From the NCBI RefSeq assembly GCF_023283895.1, contig NZ_JAKILB010000004.1, positions 124,001-188,000 of the forward strand: a DNA stretch of 64,000 nt, given 5' to 3'. Made by a program: the position numbers and the translations under genes. This document shows, one piece after another, positions 52,759-62,576 of this stretch. Source of the stretch: Shewanella pneumatophori (lineage in GTDB: Bacteria > Pseudomonadota > Gammaproteobacteria > Enterobacterales > Shewanellaceae). A model generated the notes under the pieces. That model saw only the letters and a program-made list of their open reading frames with translations. It searched no databases and had not been told where the DNA came from. Numbering within the stretch: position 1 is the first letter of the stretch; each line of letters starts with the position of its first letter.

Positions 52759-54126
52759 TTAAGCCGTTGGCTGGTGTGGATTACGCGTGTCTTGGCCTTG
52801 TGGCAAGTTACGTAGTAATACCGCTTTTTCAAGCTCAACACCTGCTGGTACGTCTAAAAATACAAAGTGACCTGAACCTAGACCAGCCTCAACGCTTTCG
52901 CCTTTACGGTTAATCAGCGTATCAACTTTAATTGTTAAGTTACCTTGTGGTGTCATCACTTCAACGCTGTCACCCAATAGAAACTTGTTCTTTACGTCTA
53001 CTTCAGCAAGACCAGCTTCGTTACGCTTACCTGTGAATTCACCAACAAACTGCTGGGTATCGCTGATTGAGTAGCCGTAATCGTAGTTTTGGTATTCATC
53101 ATGTACGTGGCGACGTAAGAAACCTTCGGTGTAACCGCGGTGCGCAAGGCCTTCAAGGTTGTGCATTAGTGTGCGGTCAAAGTCTTTACCAGCAGCGGCA
53201 TCTTCAATTGCTTGACGATAAAGCTGAGCAGTACGCGCAACATAATAGAACGACTTAGTACGGCCTTCGATTTTTAATGAATCCACACCCATTTTGGTTA
53301 AGCGCTCAACGTGTTGGATAGCACGTAAGTCTTTTGAGTTCATGATATAGGTACCATGCTCATCTTCAAACGCTGGCATATATTCGCCTGGGCGTCCCGC
53401 TTCTTGGAGTAAGACGATTTGGTCAGATGGCTGACCTGCACCTAATGTAGGTGTTTCAATCTGCACTGCAGGGTTTACAGGCACTACGTCACCAGATTCT
53501 GTTTGCTGCGCTTCATGTACATCGTATTTCCAACGACAAGCATTGGTGCAAGTTCCTTGGTTAGGATCGCGTTTGTTGATATAGCCTGATAGCAGACAAC
53601 GGCCTGAGTACGCCATACATAGCGCGCCATGTACAAACACTTCTAATTCAATATCTGGGCAGCGTTGACGAATTTCTTCGATTTCATCAAGTGACAATTC
53701 ACGAGATAAAATGACGCGCTTGATGCCTTGTGATTCCCAAAACTTTACTGATGCCCAGTTAATGGCATTAGCTTGTACTGATAAGTGAACCACTTGATCT
53801 GGAAACGCTTCACGTACCATCATGATAAGACCAGGGTCTGACATGATAAGTGCGTCAGGCTGCATAGCAACCACAGGCTCCATATCTTTGATGTAGGTTT
53901 TTAACTTAGCATTGTGCGGTGCAATATTGCTTACCACATACAGCTTTTTATTAAGGCTGTGAGCCTCTTTAATACCAGCGGCTAAGTTTTCCATTTTGAA
54001 GTCGTTATTACGTACGCGAAGACTATATCTTGGCTGGCCGGCATAAACAGCATCAGCGCCATAGGCAAAGGCGTAACGCATATTTTTTAATGTACCAGCA
54101 GGGGACAATAGCTCAGGTTTAAACAT
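52759..54126 (-). CDS. trhP: tRNA uridine-34 hydroxylation protein TrhP (YegQ)
   Basis: U32-peptidase-family protein of 455 aa (E. coli 453). TrhP, with prephenate as donor, makes 5-hydroxyuridine at the wobble base of tRNAs. Signature: FKPELLSPAGTLKNMRYAFAYGADAVYAGQPRYSLRVRNNDF, then the cysteines FVHGALCMAYSGRCLLSGY ... GTCTNACRWKY, and DSLKIEGRTKSFYYVARTAQLYRQAI. The frame opens at 54171, but ATG 54126 gives the family N terminus with AGAGAAG upstream. UbiU, UbiV and TrhP in one window are three U32 proteins with iron-sulfur-type cysteines. Confidence 0.94.
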   Translation of the reverse strand: MFKPELLSPAGTLKNMRYAFAYGADAVYAGQPRYSLRVRNNDFKMENLAAGIKEAHSLNKKLYVVSNIAPHNAKLKTYIKDMEPVVAMQPDALIMSDPGLIMMVREAFPDQVVHLSVQANAINWASVKFWESQGIKRVILSRELSLDEIEEIRQRCPDIELEVFVHGALCMAYSGRCLLSGYINKRDPNQGTCTNACRWKYDVHEAQQTESGDVVPVNPAVQIETPTLGAGQPSDQIVLLQEAGRPGEYMPAFEDEHGTYIMNSKDLRAIQHVERLTKMGVDSLKIEGRTKSFYYVARTAQLYRQAIEDAAAGKDFDRTLMHNLEGLAHRGYTEGFLRRHVHDEYQNYDYGYSISDTQQFVGEFTGKRNEAGLAEVDVKNKFLLGDSVEVMTPQGNLTIKVDTLINRKGESVEAGLGSGHFVFLDVPAGVELEKAVLLRNLPQGQDTRNPHQPTA

Positions 54127-54410
54127 AATAGCTTCTCTGTTAACGGATAAGGATTCGACAATTAGTGACACACTGTAAAATGCGCTTGCTCATGCAAGAA
54201 AGTCAGCCGCATATGATAAGTGGCTTTGGGTCGACCGGAGTCGTTTATTATAAAATATTGTGATCGCCTTATCATTTTTTAAGTATTTTTCAGCCTTTGT
54301 TAGCGCTTGTTTAAGTATTGACCCATTAATGTTATTTTGCACACATCGCAAATTGAGCAACTGCTCTAGATGATTTGCTGCAATTTAATGGGTAATAAAA
54401 GGGAGTAAAG

Positions 54411-55253
54411 ATGTCCACAGAGCATCAAGTATTGGTTGGATTGTTGAAGAAGTTAAAATCAGATGCCTTGGTTTTACCCACGCTACCGGAAGTCGCAATG
54501 CGGGTTCAGGAAGTTGTGAGTGATAAAGATGCAAGCCTAAAAGATGTCGCCAATATTATCGGTCAAGATGCGGCCATTTCAGCCCGAGTTATTCGAATCG
54601 CCAATAGTGCCTTATATAGCCGCGGGATCCCAGCTGATAACGTAAATGCAGCTATCAACCGTATCGGCTTAATGCAAATAAAATCAATTGTTACCTCCAT
54701 TGCTATGGAGCAGCTTTTTATCTCAACTAATCAAATGGTTTGGGAAGTGATGGATGAGGTGTGGAGTGCATCAATTGATGTGACTGCCGCGGCTTGTGCC
54801 ATCTTGCAGTTATATAAGAAACAGTACCCAAGCTCTAGGTTAGATTTTGACACTATGACGCTAGCAGGACTCGTACATAACATTGGTGCGCTGCCTGTGC
54901 TTACCGAAGCTGAAGCACAGCCTGATTTATTTGCTGATATTGAGTTTTTACGTGCCTTAGTTAAAAAGCTACAAGGGCCTTTGGGTCGAGCGGTTTTAAA
55001 AAGCTGGCAGTTTTCGCCAGATGTGATGGAGGTGGTTGAGCGTTGGGCCGATCTTACCTATACATCGGAAGAAGTGAGTTATTTGGACTTTATTCGTGCA
55101 GCCGCATTTTACACTGGCAAGTTACGAGCTGGTGGTGATTTCGACCAGCGTATGCAAGGGTTTATTCTTCGTGGATTACCTGTCAGCAATGAGCAATTAA
55201 CGAGTGAGGAGTTTATTGAAGCTTATCAATCAATTAAGGAAAGCTATCAATAG
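54411..55253 (+). CDS. HDOD-domain signalling protein
   Basis: 280 residues with an HDOD domain covering most of the chain: LPTLPEVAMRVQEVVSDKDASLKDVANIIGQDAAISARVIRIANSALYSRG, then LMQIKSIVTSIAMEQLF and LAGLVHNIGALPVL, where HN replaces the catalytic HD. HDOD proteins have no phosphodiesterase activity and act as scaffolds in two-component and c-di-GMP networks. ATG 54411 follows AAGGGAG. A GGDEF/EAL protein starts 120 bases downstream on the same strand, so they may be a functional pair. Confidence 0.9.
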   Translation: MSTEHQVLVGLLKKLKSDALVLPTLPEVAMRVQEVVSDKDASLKDVANIIGQDAAISARVIRIANSALYSRGIPADNVNAAINRIGLMQIKSIVTSIAMEQLFISTNQMVWEVMDEVWSASIDVTAAACAILQLYKKQYPSSRLDFDTMTLAGLVHNIGALPVLTEAEAQPDLFADIEFLRALVKKLQGPLGRAVLKSWQFSPDVMEVVERWADLTYTSEEVSYLDFIRAAAFYTGKLRAGGDFDQRMQGFILRGLPVSNEQLTSEEFIEAYQSIKESYQ

Positions 55254-55373
55254 ACTATTTGCTCGACAAAGCGCTAATGTAGGTTATATTACAGTCTGTA
55301 GTGGCAGTGCTGAATTGGGCCTCTATAGTTTACATTAGCGCCGTTGGCGGGTTTATTAAGGATAAGACATTCA

Positions 55374-56849
55374 TTGGATAGTTTCTGGATAATATCGGTA
55401 ATCTGTTTATTACTTATCATATTGTTAGTAATCGTTTTACTGCGCCAGAAAAAACTGTCTAACGAGCTCGATAAACTCTGTTTCCAGCTGACAAAAGATA
55501 AAGCCGATCCTAGCCTTAAAAATGCTAATTTATCGGCAAAGTTGAGCTTTGTAACTCAGCAGATCGGTGAACTTGCCACAAAAGGCCGTCAAGTTGAGCA
55601 AGATAAGCTAACAGAGCTTGATAACCGTTTAAGCATGAAGCGAAAAATGGCAGCGCTAATGCCGTTAGATAAAGGCAGTTTGGTGCTGCTTGATATCTAC
55701 CGATTTCGCTATGTAAATGATCTATTTGGCTTTAACTTTGGCGATGAATTACTAAAACAGATAGCACTTAGAGTTAAAGGCTTGTCTCCTGATGGCTCGT
55801 TAATTGCCAGAATGAATGAAGATGAGTTTCTTATCTATTTCGAAAGTCCGATGTCAGAGTCCCAGCTCCAGCAATTAATCGATAAATTACAACTTCCCTA
55901 TGACATTTTCGGCAGCATTATCACCACTCGAGTTCAGGTTGGCCATTTGGCCTTAGAGCCTTTTCATAGCGATATTAGCACCATGTTACGTCGGCTTGAT
56001 CTGGCGTTAAAGAAAGCCAAGACCCATGATGTTGCATTATCTGAATATTTGCTTGGTGACGATGTGGTGCAGCTTAGAGAAGTCTCAATCATTAATAGCT
56101 TAGCCAAAGCTTTGCGTGATGGTGAGTTGTATATGGTGTATCAGCCTAAGCAAAGCTTGCCGAAAGGCAATTGCCAACAGGTTGAAGCATTAATGCGTTG
56201 GCAGCATCCACAATTAGGCTCGATTTCACCTGCAGAGTTTATTCCGCTGGCTGAATACTCTGGCATGATAGATATTGTGAGCCAGTGGGTGCTTGATGAA
56301 GTGTTTGTCCAGCAAGCGCTTTGGCAAGAAATGGGGATTAAATTGCAAGTAGCAGTCAATCTCTCGACTCAAGATCTGCGCAATACTTCGCTGATTACCG
56401 GTATAAAAGCCCGTTTAGACAAATATCAGCTTGATGCCGAAGTGCTTTCAATTGAGATCACCGAAAGTAAATTGATGCAAGATTTAGACGGCGCGGTCGC
56501 GACCATTAAAGATTTACGTAGTTTAGGCGTTGACGTTGCCATTGATGACTTTGGTACTGGGCACTCTTCGTTAGCTTATTTAAAATATCTGCCTGTTGAC
56601 GAAGTTAAAATTGATAAAGCGTTTTTAGACGAGCTGGCAATCGATACCAGAGCGCGCCATATTATGGAAACCAGTATTCGATTAGCCAAGGGACTTGGCT
56701 TCAACGTAACTGTTGAAGGCGTTGAAACCGATGACGTATTACAGCTGCTTAGGGAGATGGGGGTAGATAAAATTCAAGGCGATATTTTCTCTAAACCGAT
56801 AAAGGCGAAAGAGTTAGAGACTCGCTGGGCTAAACTAAGTGTGAGTTAA
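55374..56849 (+). CDS. GGDEF-EAL protein with degenerate GGDEF, probable c-di-GMP phosphodiesterase
   Basis: 491 residues: one N-terminal membrane helix (FWIISVICLLLIILLVIVLL), a coiled region, a GGDEF domain whose signature reads NEDEF (148-152) and so is probably inactive as a cyclase, and an EAL domain with EALMRWQHP (271-273), EITES, DDFGTGHSS, EVKIDK and VEGVET intact. It should therefore degrade c-di-GMP at the inner membrane. No ATG is suitably placed; TTG 55374 is 11 bases after AAGGA and starts just before the membrane helix, while TTG 55344 would lie further upstream. Confidence 0.87.
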   Translation: MDSFWIISVICLLLIILLVIVLLRQKKLSNELDKLCFQLTKDKADPSLKNANLSAKLSFVTQQIGELATKGRQVEQDKLTELDNRLSMKRKMAALMPLDKGSLVLLDIYRFRYVNDLFGFNFGDELLKQIALRVKGLSPDGSLIARMNEDEFLIYFESPMSESQLQQLIDKLQLPYDIFGSIITTRVQVGHLALEPFHSDISTMLRRLDLALKKAKTHDVALSEYLLGDDVVQLREVSIINSLAKALRDGELYMVYQPKQSLPKGNCQQVEALMRWQHPQLGSISPAEFIPLAEYSGMIDIVSQWVLDEVFVQQALWQEMGIKLQVAVNLSTQDLRNTSLITGIKARLDKYQLDAEVLSIEITESKLMQDLDGAVATIKDLRSLGVDVAIDDFGTGHSSLAYLKYLPVDEVKIDKAFLDELAIDTRARHIMETSIRLAKGLGFNVTVEGVETDDVLQLLREMGVDKIQGDIFSKPIKAKELETRWAKLSVS

Positions 56850-57020
56850 CTCGCTTAATCGCAGTATTTTAGAATAATCTAATTCTTTATTGCAACCCGC
56901 GTTCTATCTTGTATGCACGGCTTATAACTTGCTGACAGGCGTCCTTTATCATTTAACATCGGGCTTAAATAAATCCCTTGCAAGCTCACTTTTACATGAC
57001 CTTTTTAACGGCATCAATAC

Positions 57021-57050
57021 TACAGCCACCGACATGAAATGATGGCTGTA
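57021..57050. repeat. Inverted repeat downstream of the thioesterase gene
   Basis: TACAGCCA / TGGCTGTA with a 14-base loop in the convergent gap between the GGDEF-EAL gene and the thioesterase gene. No U tract, so termination is uncertain. Confidence 0.4.
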
Positions 57051-57073
57051 ATAAGACTAAGTTGTTAATGGCT

Positions 57074-57550
57074 CTAAAAAATCACAGGCTCAGAAAACGC
57101 TTCACCTAAACGAGCAATAAGTTGCTGCGGCATAGGGCTTAATTGGCGCTTTTTATTCATGCACACCATCTCTATTTGCGCAGTTACTGCAGGCTTTTTG
57201 CCATTTGGGCGCCAAATCTCTTGTAGCCAAACGGTGCGATATTTACTTTCAAAATAAAAGCGTGTTCGTACATCAATAATGTCTGCAAACTCCACTCCGT
57301 CGTGGCACAACATATCAGTGCGGTAAACAGCAAAACCTAAATCATGCTCATCCCATAAGCTTGCCAGGCTGTTAGCGCCAATAACATGTTCACGAGCTCG
57401 TTCGAAATACTTTAAGAAGTTAGGGTGATAAACCACACCTGAAAAATCAGTGTCTTCATAATAAATTTGTACAGGGAAGTGGTAATTCTTACTGTACTGG
57501 AGCGGTTTAGCATCGTTTGCTTTACTGTTAATAGGCATGGTTTGTGACAT
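57074..57550 (-). CDS. 4HBT-family acyl-CoA thioesterase (YbgC-like)
   Basis: 158 residues with a single hotdog domain: FPVQIYYEDTDFSGVVYHPNFLKYFERAREHVIG carries the catalytic Asp and the following His-Pro of the 4-hydroxybenzoyl-CoA thioesterase/YbgC group. TRFYFESKYRTVWLQEIWRPNGKKPAVTAQIEMVCMNKKRQL completes the fold. It should hydrolyse an acyl-CoA, but it is not in the tol-pal operon where YbgC usually lies. ATG 57550 is used; the in-frame ATG 57538 is also possible, neither with a good ribosome site. Confidence 0.87.
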   Translation of the reverse strand: MSQTMPINSKANDAKPLQYSKNYHFPVQIYYEDTDFSGVVYHPNFLKYFERAREHVIGANSLASLWDEHDLGFAVYRTDMLCHDGVEFADIIDVRTRFYFESKYRTVWLQEIWRPNGKKPAVTAQIEMVCMNKKRQLSPMPQQLIARLGEAFSEPVIF

Positions 57551-57943
57551 GGTAATTTTATTTGTTCTATATCGGCCAGAGTAATTTGAACTCAGTTTAA
57601 CCCAATAAGGTTCAGAAAGAGATCTGCCCAGAGAGTTTAAGGTGAACTAATTAGCCATGATTGGTTTTGTTGTTTGCCGCTGGCAAATTTTGTTGCAATT
57701 TTTAAGCGCTAACGCTTTGAGTTTTTGTTGTTTATTCCCTATCTTTAGTGATGACTTAAGTACACGTGTTAGTCGCTATGGTTTGGCGTTATTAGATGCG
57801 GTCAAGTGAAGGCTTCGAGCGATTAAGGTTTTAGTCAAAGGTAAGTGTATTAGTCTCTTGTCTTAGGCTACAGCAGATGTTGCCTGTCATATCTTAGTGA
57901 GTAGTTATTTTTAAAGTAATTTTTCAAGGATGATTAGCGTCTT
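57551..57943. other. Divergent intergenic region, thioesterase / GGDEF-EAL gene
   Basis: About 390 bases with no gene, repeat or operator that I can support. A CAAGGA at 57926-57931 is near the downstream start. Confidence 0.45.
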
Positions 57944-60900
57944 ATGGAACAAGGTTTATTACTTTCTTTTATTCAAAATTCAGCGTTATTACTGGCAATC
58001 GTGCTGGTATATGACGCATTTCCTCGTAGCTATAAACACAAAAAAGAAGCGATATCCCGAGTTGGTATTGGATTACTGGTATCGGCAATCACTATCGCTG
58101 TGATGCTTATGCCGTGGGAATACAGTGAAGGGGTCTTTTTTGACTCCAGAACTGTGATCCTCAGTATATGTGGTATGTTTTTTGGCGGTATTGCAACTTT
58201 GGTCGCAGTGGTGGTTAGCGCGGTATATCGTTTGGTTGAAGGAGGCGCGACGGTAGTACCTGGAATTGGCGCAATCGTAACATCGGGGCTGCTGGGATAT
58301 TTATGGGGTAAGTATCGTAAGGGCTCACTTAGTAATGTAGGTTTTAGTGAGTTATTTTCTTTTGGCTTAATCTGCAACAGTATCATTTTGCTTTGGGGAG
58401 TCAGCCTGCCTGCTGATTTGGCGATTAAACTGTTAAAACAAGTCACAATTCCTTTTCTGGTGATTTTTCCTATCACTACAGCTTTACTTGGCATGTTGCT
58501 CTCGCGACGTATTGAGATAAAGCGAGATCAGAAAATAAAGCTGCAAGATCACTTATTGTTTAAGTCGCATTTTCAGTCAGGCAACATGGGAATTGCCATT
58601 ACCGATGAAGATCATCAGTGGATTAAAGTGAACCCCAACTTGTGTGAGATGCTCAACTATAGCGAGTCTGAATTAACTAATTTTTCTTGGCCTAAGCTGA
58701 TGCATACACAAGATTACTTTATTTATAAACATCATTTTAGCCAAATGCTAGAAGGTGAAATAAATGAGTTTGAACTGGACGTTCGTTTAAAAGCTAAAGA
58801 TGAAACCATTGTTTATACCCATATGACCGTAGCTTGCCAACGAGCACAAGCTAAGGTTGAACTGGTAATCACCGGTTTACTCAATCGAACCTATCAAAAG
58901 CAGGCCGAGCTTGAAAAAAATGCGAGCCAAGAGCAATTAAGGCTGGTGCTAGCAAGCAGCGAGCTAGGTTTTTGGGACTGGGATATTACCGAGGACGCTA
59001 TGGAGCGAAATGAGCATAGTGCTGCAATATTAGGTTGTGACTTAGAGAGCTTAAATCGCTCACCTAAGTTATGGATTAATGCTATCCATGTCGATGATCG
59101 AGTGGCGGTGCTTAAGTCGATAGATGCACATCTCAATGGTGAAACAGAACAACACAAGGTGGAGTACCGTATTTATAACCAGTCTGGAGAGCTTCTTTGG
59201 CTTTTGGACACAGGTAAGGTGATGAGCCATGATGATAATGGCAACCCGTTACGTATGTGTGGGATCTATACCGATATTACTGAGCAAAAACGTGTAGAGG
59301 AATCTTTAACTTTAGCGGCATCTGTTTACAACAACAGTAGCGAGGCCATGAGTGTTCAAGATGAGCAAGGCTTTATCATAAATATTAATGCTGCATTTAC
59401 CAGTATTACAGGCTACAGCGAAGCTGAAGTTAAACACAAAAACATCAAAATGCTGCAATGTAATCGCAATAGTCGCAATGCCTATCGACAGATGAATAAT
59501 GCCGTAGAGGAGTTAGGGAGGTGGCAAGGAGAGGTGTGGCTAAGGCGCAAAAATGGTGAAGAGTTTGTAGTTTGGCTAACGCTTAATGCCTTGGTTGATG
59601 ATAATGGCAGCTCAAAGCGCCGAGTGGCATTGTTTAGTGATATTACCGATAAAAAACAGGCTGAGCAGATAATCTGGAAGCAAGCTAACTATGATCCGTT
59701 AACTGGATTACCCAATCGGCGGATGCTGCTAGATTACCTGGCAACTGAGATCATCAAGGCGGACAATCGAGAACAGCACTTTGCGCTGATGTTCTTAGAC
59801 CTAGATTACTTTAAAGAGGTGAATGACACATTAGGCCATGATATGGGCGACCGGCTATTATCTGAAGCTGCCAAACGCTTAAAGGCGTGTATTCGTGAAA
59901 CCGATGTGGTTGCTCGATTAGGTGGTGATGAGTTTACTGTGGTGCTGTCGGGGATCACTGACATTAAAGGTGTCGATAAAGTCGCTAAACATATTTTAGC
60001 CCGTATTGCAGAGCCATTTAACCTCGGAGAAGAAACCGCATATATTAGCGCAAGTATTGGTATTACCTTGTACCCCGATGACGCAGCAACCATTGAAGGT
60101 ATGCTTAAACATGCGGATCAAGCTATGTACGCCGCTAAAGGTGAAGGTCGCAACCGATTCCATTATTTTACGCCATCAATGCAGCGCGATGCTAAACATC
60201 GTATGCGGTTGATTCAAGATCTACGCCACGCAATTGCCGAGCAAGAGTTTGAGCTTTACTACCAACCTATTGTTGGCCTGCAACAAAATAAATGCTTAAA
60301 AGCAGAAGCCCTGATCCGTTGGCGTCACCCCACACGCGGTTTAGTCTCGCCCATTGAGTTTATCTCTGTTGCTGAAGAAACCGGTTTAATTGTTGAAATT
60401 GGTAATTGGGTGTTTCAGCAGGCTGCTAGGCAAAGTGCAATATGGCGAGACCGCTTTGGTGTGGAAGTACAGATAAGTATCAACAAATCACCAGTGCAGT
60501 TTCGTGATGAGGGGGAGTGTTTTGATACTTGGGTGTCGTTACTGAAAAAACTTAATTTAACCAATAATAATATCTGTGTAGAGATCACTGAAGGTCTACT
60601 GCTGGATGGTAATGAGGCGATTTCAGCAACCTTAGAGCGTTACCGTGAATCAGGCATACAAGTATCGTTAGATGACTTTGGTACGGGTTATTCATCGCTT
60701 GCGTATTTAAAGCGATTTGAAATTGATTTCTTGAAAATAGATCAGTCTTTTACTCGCAATCTAGACAGCCAAAGTAATGACTTTACCTTGTGTGAAGCGA
60801 TTATTGTGATGGCTCATAAACTCGGTATGAAAGTAATAGCAGAAGGCGTTGAGACGGAATATCAACGTAAGGTGTTAGCAGACGCTGGCTGTGATTATGG

Positions 60901-61003
60901 CCAGGGATATCTATTTTCTCGGCCCTTGCCTAGTGAAGAGTTTGAGCAGCGCTTTATTGAGGTTAGGCTAGCTAATACCGAAGTGGAAAAAACTGATGCT
61001 TGA
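57944..61003 (+). CDS. 5TM-LytS-type sensor, PAS-PAS-PAS-GGDEF-EAL protein
   Basis: 1019 residues. The N terminus (about 1-190) is a 5TMR-LytS-like membrane sensor with IGLLVSAITIAVMLMPWEYSEGVFFDSRTVILSICGMFFGGIATLVAVVVSAVYRLVEGGATVVPG. Three PAS domains follow (about 210-330, 335-450, 455-575; for example GFWDWDIT, FIININAAFTSITGYSE). The GGDEF is intact (RLGGDEF, 660-664), as is EAL (EALIRWRHP, 788-790; EITEG, DDFGTGYSS, FLKIDQ, VIAEGVET). It may make or degrade c-di-GMP depending on the membrane signal. ATG 57944 is preceded by CAAGGATGATTAGCGTCTT. Confidence 0.9.
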   Translation: MEQGLLLSFIQNSALLLAIVLVYDAFPRSYKHKKEAISRVGIGLLVSAITIAVMLMPWEYSEGVFFDSRTVILSICGMFFGGIATLVAVVVSAVYRLVEGGATVVPGIGAIVTSGLLGYLWGKYRKGSLSNVGFSELFSFGLICNSIILLWGVSLPADLAIKLLKQVTIPFLVIFPITTALLGMLLSRRIEIKRDQKIKLQDHLLFKSHFQSGNMGIAITDEDHQWIKVNPNLCEMLNYSESELTNFSWPKLMHTQDYFIYKHHFSQMLEGEINEFELDVRLKAKDETIVYTHMTVACQRAQAKVELVITGLLNRTYQKQAELEKNASQEQLRLVLASSELGFWDWDITEDAMERNEHSAAILGCDLESLNRSPKLWINAIHVDDRVAVLKSIDAHLNGETEQHKVEYRIYNQSGELLWLLDTGKVMSHDDNGNPLRMCGIYTDITEQKRVEESLTLAASVYNNSSEAMSVQDEQGFIININAAFTSITGYSEAEVKHKNIKMLQCNRNSRNAYRQMNNAVEELGRWQGEVWLRRKNGEEFVVWLTLNALVDDNGSSKRRVALFSDITDKKQAEQIIWKQANYDPLTGLPNRRMLLDYLATEIIKADNREQHFALMFLDLDYFKEVNDTLGHDMGDRLLSEAAKRLKACIRETDVVARLGGDEFTVVLSGITDIKGVDKVAKHILARIAEPFNLGEETAYISASIGITLYPDDAATIEGMLKHADQAMYAAKGEGRNRFHYFTPSMQRDAKHRMRLIQDLRHAIAEQEFELYYQPIVGLQQNKCLKAEALIRWRHPTRGLVSPIEFISVAEETGLIVEIGNWVFQQAARQSAIWRDRFGVEVQISINKSPVQFRDEGECFDTWVSLLKKLNLTNNNICVEITEGLLLDGNEAISATLERYRESGIQVSLDDFGTGYSSLAYLKRFEIDFLKIDQSFTRNLDSQSNDFTLCEAIIVMAHKLGMKVIAEGVETEYQRKVLADAGCDYGQGYLFSRPLPSEEFEQRFIEVRLANTEVEKTDA

Positions 61004-61101
61004 TCTCGGCTATTATCTATCGCGGTATTTTGCTAGACTCCGCGCTCACTTTTATTGCCAGTACTCCAATTAGCGAGTAGTTAACCCATATTGAGCCGAC
61101 C

Positions 61102-62439
61102 ATGAACTTTGATGCATTCGATTTACATTCCAAAATTTTAGATGCAGTTTCTGCGCGCGGTTATCAGCAACTGACGCAAGTGCAGTCGCAAGTACTGCCG
61201 GTTGCGATGGCTGGTAAAGACATTATGGCATGTGCGCAAACGGGTACTGGTAAAACGGCGGCATTTGCATTGCCCCTGCTTAATCGTTTGATTCAAGAGT
61301 ATGGTTTTTTTGGCGAAAGTGAAGCTGAGCTGACTCACCAATCAAGTGTGAAAGTGTTAGTGCTTACCCCAACTCGTGAGTTAGCGATTCAGGTTGCAGA
61401 AAATATCACTGCTTATGCGCAGTTCTTGCCGTTAAAAACTGTTGCGGTATACGGCGGTTCAAACATGAACCCGCAGCGCAAAGCTGTGCAAGCTGGGGTT
61501 GATATCTTAGTTGCTACACCAGGGCGTCTGTTCGACTTAATTGGCCAGTTCGGTCTAGATCTATCGAATGTAACTCACCTAGTGGTTGATGAAGCTGATC
61601 GCATGCTGGATTTAGGCTTTGTTCGCGATATTGAAAAAGTGAAGAAGCTGGTGGCAGCAAGCCATCAAACACTATTTTTCTCAGCAACATATAGTGATGC
61701 CGTTAAAACGCTAGCGGAGAAAATGCTGGTTGCACCTGAATGGATAAATGTAGCCACGGCAGCAACTGCAAGTTTAATCACCCAAGAAGTTTATTTAGTC
61801 GATACTCGCCGCAAGGCAGAGCTATTGTCTGAGCTTATTGGCCGTAATAACTGGCAACAAGTATTGGTGTTTGTAAGCACGCGTGAAAGTGCCGAGCATT
61901 TGCACGCTGAGCTAAAGTTAGACGGCGTTAAAAATGCGGTATTCCATGGTGAGAAGACTCAAGGTGCGCGTAACCGTGCATTGGAAGAATTTAAGTCAGG
62001 AAAGCTGCGGGTGATGGTTGCAACAGATGTTGCTGCTCGCGGTCTTGATATTGAAGCGCTGCCGTTGGTGATTAACCTTGAGCTGCCTTTTGCAGCTGAA
62101 GATTATGTACACCGTGTAGGACGCACAGGCCGCGCTGGATTAGCGGGTCATGCTATTTCGTTTGTATCACCGCAAGATCGCGATATGATGCAAGAAATCG
62201 AAGTGTTAATTGAGCACACGTTACCACGAATTACTATGCCAGGTTACGAAGAGGGCGCACCTTTACCAGCACGTTACCGTGATGTGGTGGCTAAGCCTGT
62301 AAAAGAGAAAAGCCATAATAAGCGTAAGTACCAGGATAAAAACCGCGGCGCTAAAAATGCCGTGGGTAAAAGTAACTTTCGTGGCGCTGCATCAGGCAAG
62401 AGCAGTTATGGTCGCTCAAAAGATAAAGTCAAAAAATAG
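61102..62439 (+). CDS. DEAD-box RNA helicase, RhlE subfamily (second copy)
   Basis: 445-residue RNA helicase with AQTGTGKTAAF, PTRELAIQ, GGSN, ATPGRLFDL, DEADRMLDLGF, SATYS, VLVFVSTRESAE, VATDVAARGLDIEALP and HRVGRTGRAG. The C-terminal ~60 residues are basic and low-complexity (KPVKEKSHNKRKYQDKNRGAKNAVGKSNFRG), typical of RhlE tails that hold RNA. It differs from the copy at 31265 by an insertion after motif I and by the longer tail, so the two are paralogues. ATG 61102 has only a weak ribosome site (TTGAG). It ends with a strong terminator. Confidence 0.9.
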   Translation: MNFDAFDLHSKILDAVSARGYQQLTQVQSQVLPVAMAGKDIMACAQTGTGKTAAFALPLLNRLIQEYGFFGESEAELTHQSSVKVLVLTPTRELAIQVAENITAYAQFLPLKTVAVYGGSNMNPQRKAVQAGVDILVATPGRLFDLIGQFGLDLSNVTHLVVDEADRMLDLGFVRDIEKVKKLVAASHQTLFFSATYSDAVKTLAEKMLVAPEWINVATAATASLITQEVYLVDTRRKAELLSELIGRNNWQQVLVFVSTRESAEHLHAELKLDGVKNAVFHGEKTQGARNRALEEFKSGKLRVMVATDVAARGLDIEALPLVINLELPFAAEDYVHRVGRTGRAGLAGHAISFVSPQDRDMMQEIEVLIEHTLPRITMPGYEEGAPLPARYRDVVAKPVKEKSHNKRKYQDKNRGAKNAVGKSNFRGAASGKSSYGRSKDKVKK

Positions 62440-62467
62440 CTTTATTTGAACTTGTAAATAATATTAG

Positions 62468-62503
62468 AAGCGAGCCCATCCATGTGATGGGCTCGCTTTT
62501 TTT
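62468..62503 (+). terminator. Intrinsic terminator of the second helicase gene
   Basis: AAGCGAGCCCATC / GATGGGCTCGCTT with CATGT loop, then a T tract. Confidence 0.92.
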
Positions 62504-62576
62504 ATGATGAATATTGTATTGTTTATGATGACTTTATTAGCCACATTTTTGTGGGATTATTTTTGGGAGATAGAGA

